Assembly: GCA_946570335.1 (NCBI GenBank)
Contig: CAMNYG010000014.1
Coordinates: 1-12,112 of the forward strand
DNA: 12,112 bases
Direction: 5' to 3'
DNA from: an uncultured Dietzia sp.
Lineage (GTDB): Bacteria; Actinomycetota; Actinomycetes; Mycobacteriales; Mycobacteriaceae
Below, piece by piece: positions 9,013 to 12,112 of the stretch. The translations under genes were made by a program, and so were the position numbers. Position 1 is the stretch's first letter. Each line of letters opens with the position of its first letter. Below the pieces are notes generated by a model. It searched no databases, was not told the origin of the DNA, and was given only the letters and a program-made list of their open reading frames with translations.

Positions 9013-9046
9013 GTGCTGTGTTGTGGGATGTGTGGTGATGCCGGAA

Positions 9047-9089
9047 CGGGCCCGGCCGGAACGCGTCTTGCGTCTCCGGTCCGGGCCCG
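9047..9089 (-). terminator. Large hairpin between gap and pgk
   Basis: The arms 9047-9064 and 9070-9089 pair over 18 bp with two single-base bulges (9074 and 9080) and a five-base loop. It starts 36 bases after the gap stop. The outer 9 bp are entirely G:C. No T-run follows and pgk lies close downstream with no clear promoter of its own. The likely role is partial termination, mRNA processing, or protection of the gap message so that gap is made in excess over pgk. Confidence 0.6.
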
Positions 9090-9125
9090 GTGGTGAAGCT
9101 GGTGCCCTCAGGCCCGATGGGGCAC

Positions 9126-11245
<2,120 letters not shown>

Positions 11246-11268
11246 TCCCTGCTCCTTCGTTCTACGGT

Positions 11269-12112
11269 CTACTCGCCCGCGGTCGCAGGCATCGAGGTGG
11301 CCAGGGCCGAGGCCAGCAGGACCGGGTCATGAACGGCCATCATGCTCCCGTCCGCGCCGGTGCGGGCGATCTCTGCGGTGACCACGCGTGCGCCCAGTCC
11401 CGCGGCAGCCCGCTCGAGATGCTCCCGTTCGGTTCCGCTCAGCGGCATCCGGGGATCGACCAGGACCGCGTCGAAATCTATCTCGGGCGCGTGCTGTCGC
11501 AGGACGTGTAGGTGCTGTTCGGCGGAGAAGCCGGCGGTCTCGCCCGGCTGCGGCGCGAGGTTGAGGATCAGAATCTTGGTGGCGGACGTGGTTGCCAACG
11601 CGTCGGCGATCTCGTGGATCAACACGTTCGGGATGACACTGGTGAACCAGGACCCCGGCCCCAGGACCACCATGTCGGCGCCAGCGATCGCCTCGACGAC
11701 GCCTGCCGCGGCGGGGGGATCCGGCGGGATTAGCCGGACACGGCGCACGCTGCCGGGGGTCGTCGCGACGGCCACCTGTCCGAGAATCGTCCGGACCACC
11801 CGTGGGTCGGCCTCCAGCCCCACCACCTCCGCGGCGATGTCCAGAGCCACGGGAGACATGGGCAGCACCCGTCCGGTGACCCCCAGGATCGATCCCACGG
11901 CGTCCAGTGCCTCGATCGGGTCGCCGAGCAGTTCCCACAGTCCGGCGAACACCAGGTTTCCCACGGCGTGTCCGGCGAGCGCCCCGGTGCCGCCGTAGCG
12001 GTGCTGGAACAGGCGGGTCAGACGTTGGTGGTCGTCGTCGGTGGCCGCCAGCGCGCACAGCGCCATGCGGAGGTCACCGGGAGGGAGGATGCCGAGCTCT
12101 CGACGCAGCCGG
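11269..12112 (-). CDS. yvcK: YvcK/CuvA family protein (partial, N-terminus beyond the window)
   Basis: Member of the CofD-like YvcK family (called gluconeogenesis factor; CuvA in mycobacteria), which binds UDP-sugars and is linked to growth on gluconeogenic carbon sources and to cell shape. About 280 codons are visible. The reading frame runs without a stop to the window edge, and the translation upstream of the internal Met at 12066 (RLRRELG then LPPGDLR) is typical of the family, so that Met is not the start. The missing part should carry the glycine-rich nucleotide-binding start and the DDGGSSG motif. Visible blocks are [17 protein letters not shown], the core GLEADPRVV, and [17 protein letters not shown]. 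The stop is TAG. whiA follows after 23 bases, the usual yvcK-whiA pairing. The gene that often precedes yvcK (rapZ) is out of view. Confidence 0.92.
   Translation of the reverse strand, partial: RLRRELGILPPGDLRMALCALAATDDDHQRLTRLFQHRYGGTGALAGHAVGNLVFAGLWELLGDPIEALDAVGSILGVTGRVLPMSPVALDIAAEVVGLEADPRVVRTILGQVAVATTPGSVRRVRLIPPDPPAAAGVVEAIAGADMVVLGPGSWFTSVIPNVLIHEIADALATTSATKILILNLAPQPGETAGFSAEQHLHVLRQHAPEIDFDAVLVDPRMPLSGTEREHLERAAAGLGARVVTAEIARTGADGSMMAVHDPVLLASALATSMPATAGE

Overview
This window is a GC-rich chromosomal segment carrying core carbon-metabolism genes. The proteins closely resemble those of Mycobacteriales such as Mycobacterium, Corynebacterium, Rhodococcus, Gordonia and Dietzia. 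The pointers are an OpcA next to Zwf, a WhiA plus a YvcK/CuvA-type protein upstream of gap, many GTG starts, and strongly GC-ending codons. I cannot fix the genus from the sequence alone; Dietzia or a close relative is a guess.

Layout: there are two convergent gene blocks. The left block reads rightward: tkt (12-2120), tal (2120-3226), zwf (3223-4797), opcA (4794-5714) and pgl (5768-6490). It supplies both branches of the pentose phosphate pathway. Zwf with its partner OpcA and then Pgl form the oxidative branch, which makes NADPH and 6-phosphogluconate. Tkt and Tal form the non-oxidative branch. The first four genes touch or overlap at their stop/start codons, so the block is almost certainly one operon. 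The next enzyme, 6-phosphogluconate dehydrogenase, is not in the window.

The right block reads leftward from the right edge: yvcK (cut off by the edge, ending at 11269), whiA (11245-10262), gap (10142-9126), pgk (8992-7775), tpiA (7747-6962) and secG (6833-6600). gap, pgk and tpiA form the triose-phosphate section of glycolysis, which shares glyceraldehyde 3-phosphate with Tkt and Tal. YvcK and WhiA are regulatory proteins commonly found just upstream of this cluster. SecG is a small subunit of the Sec translocon.

Between the blocks (6491-6599) lies a strong 18-bp hairpin that can serve as a two-way terminator. The four longest gaps of the window (6491-6599, 6834-6961, 8993-9125 and 10143-10261, each about 110-130 bases) all contain hairpins. 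Two of them also share a 10-base promoter-like element. No stretch over 300 bases lacks a gene. I see no RNA genes, mobile elements, CRISPR arrays or phage genes, and no new multi-gene system: this is an ordinary housekeeping region. The observations worth a second look are small intergenic signals, mainly around gap, pgk and secG.
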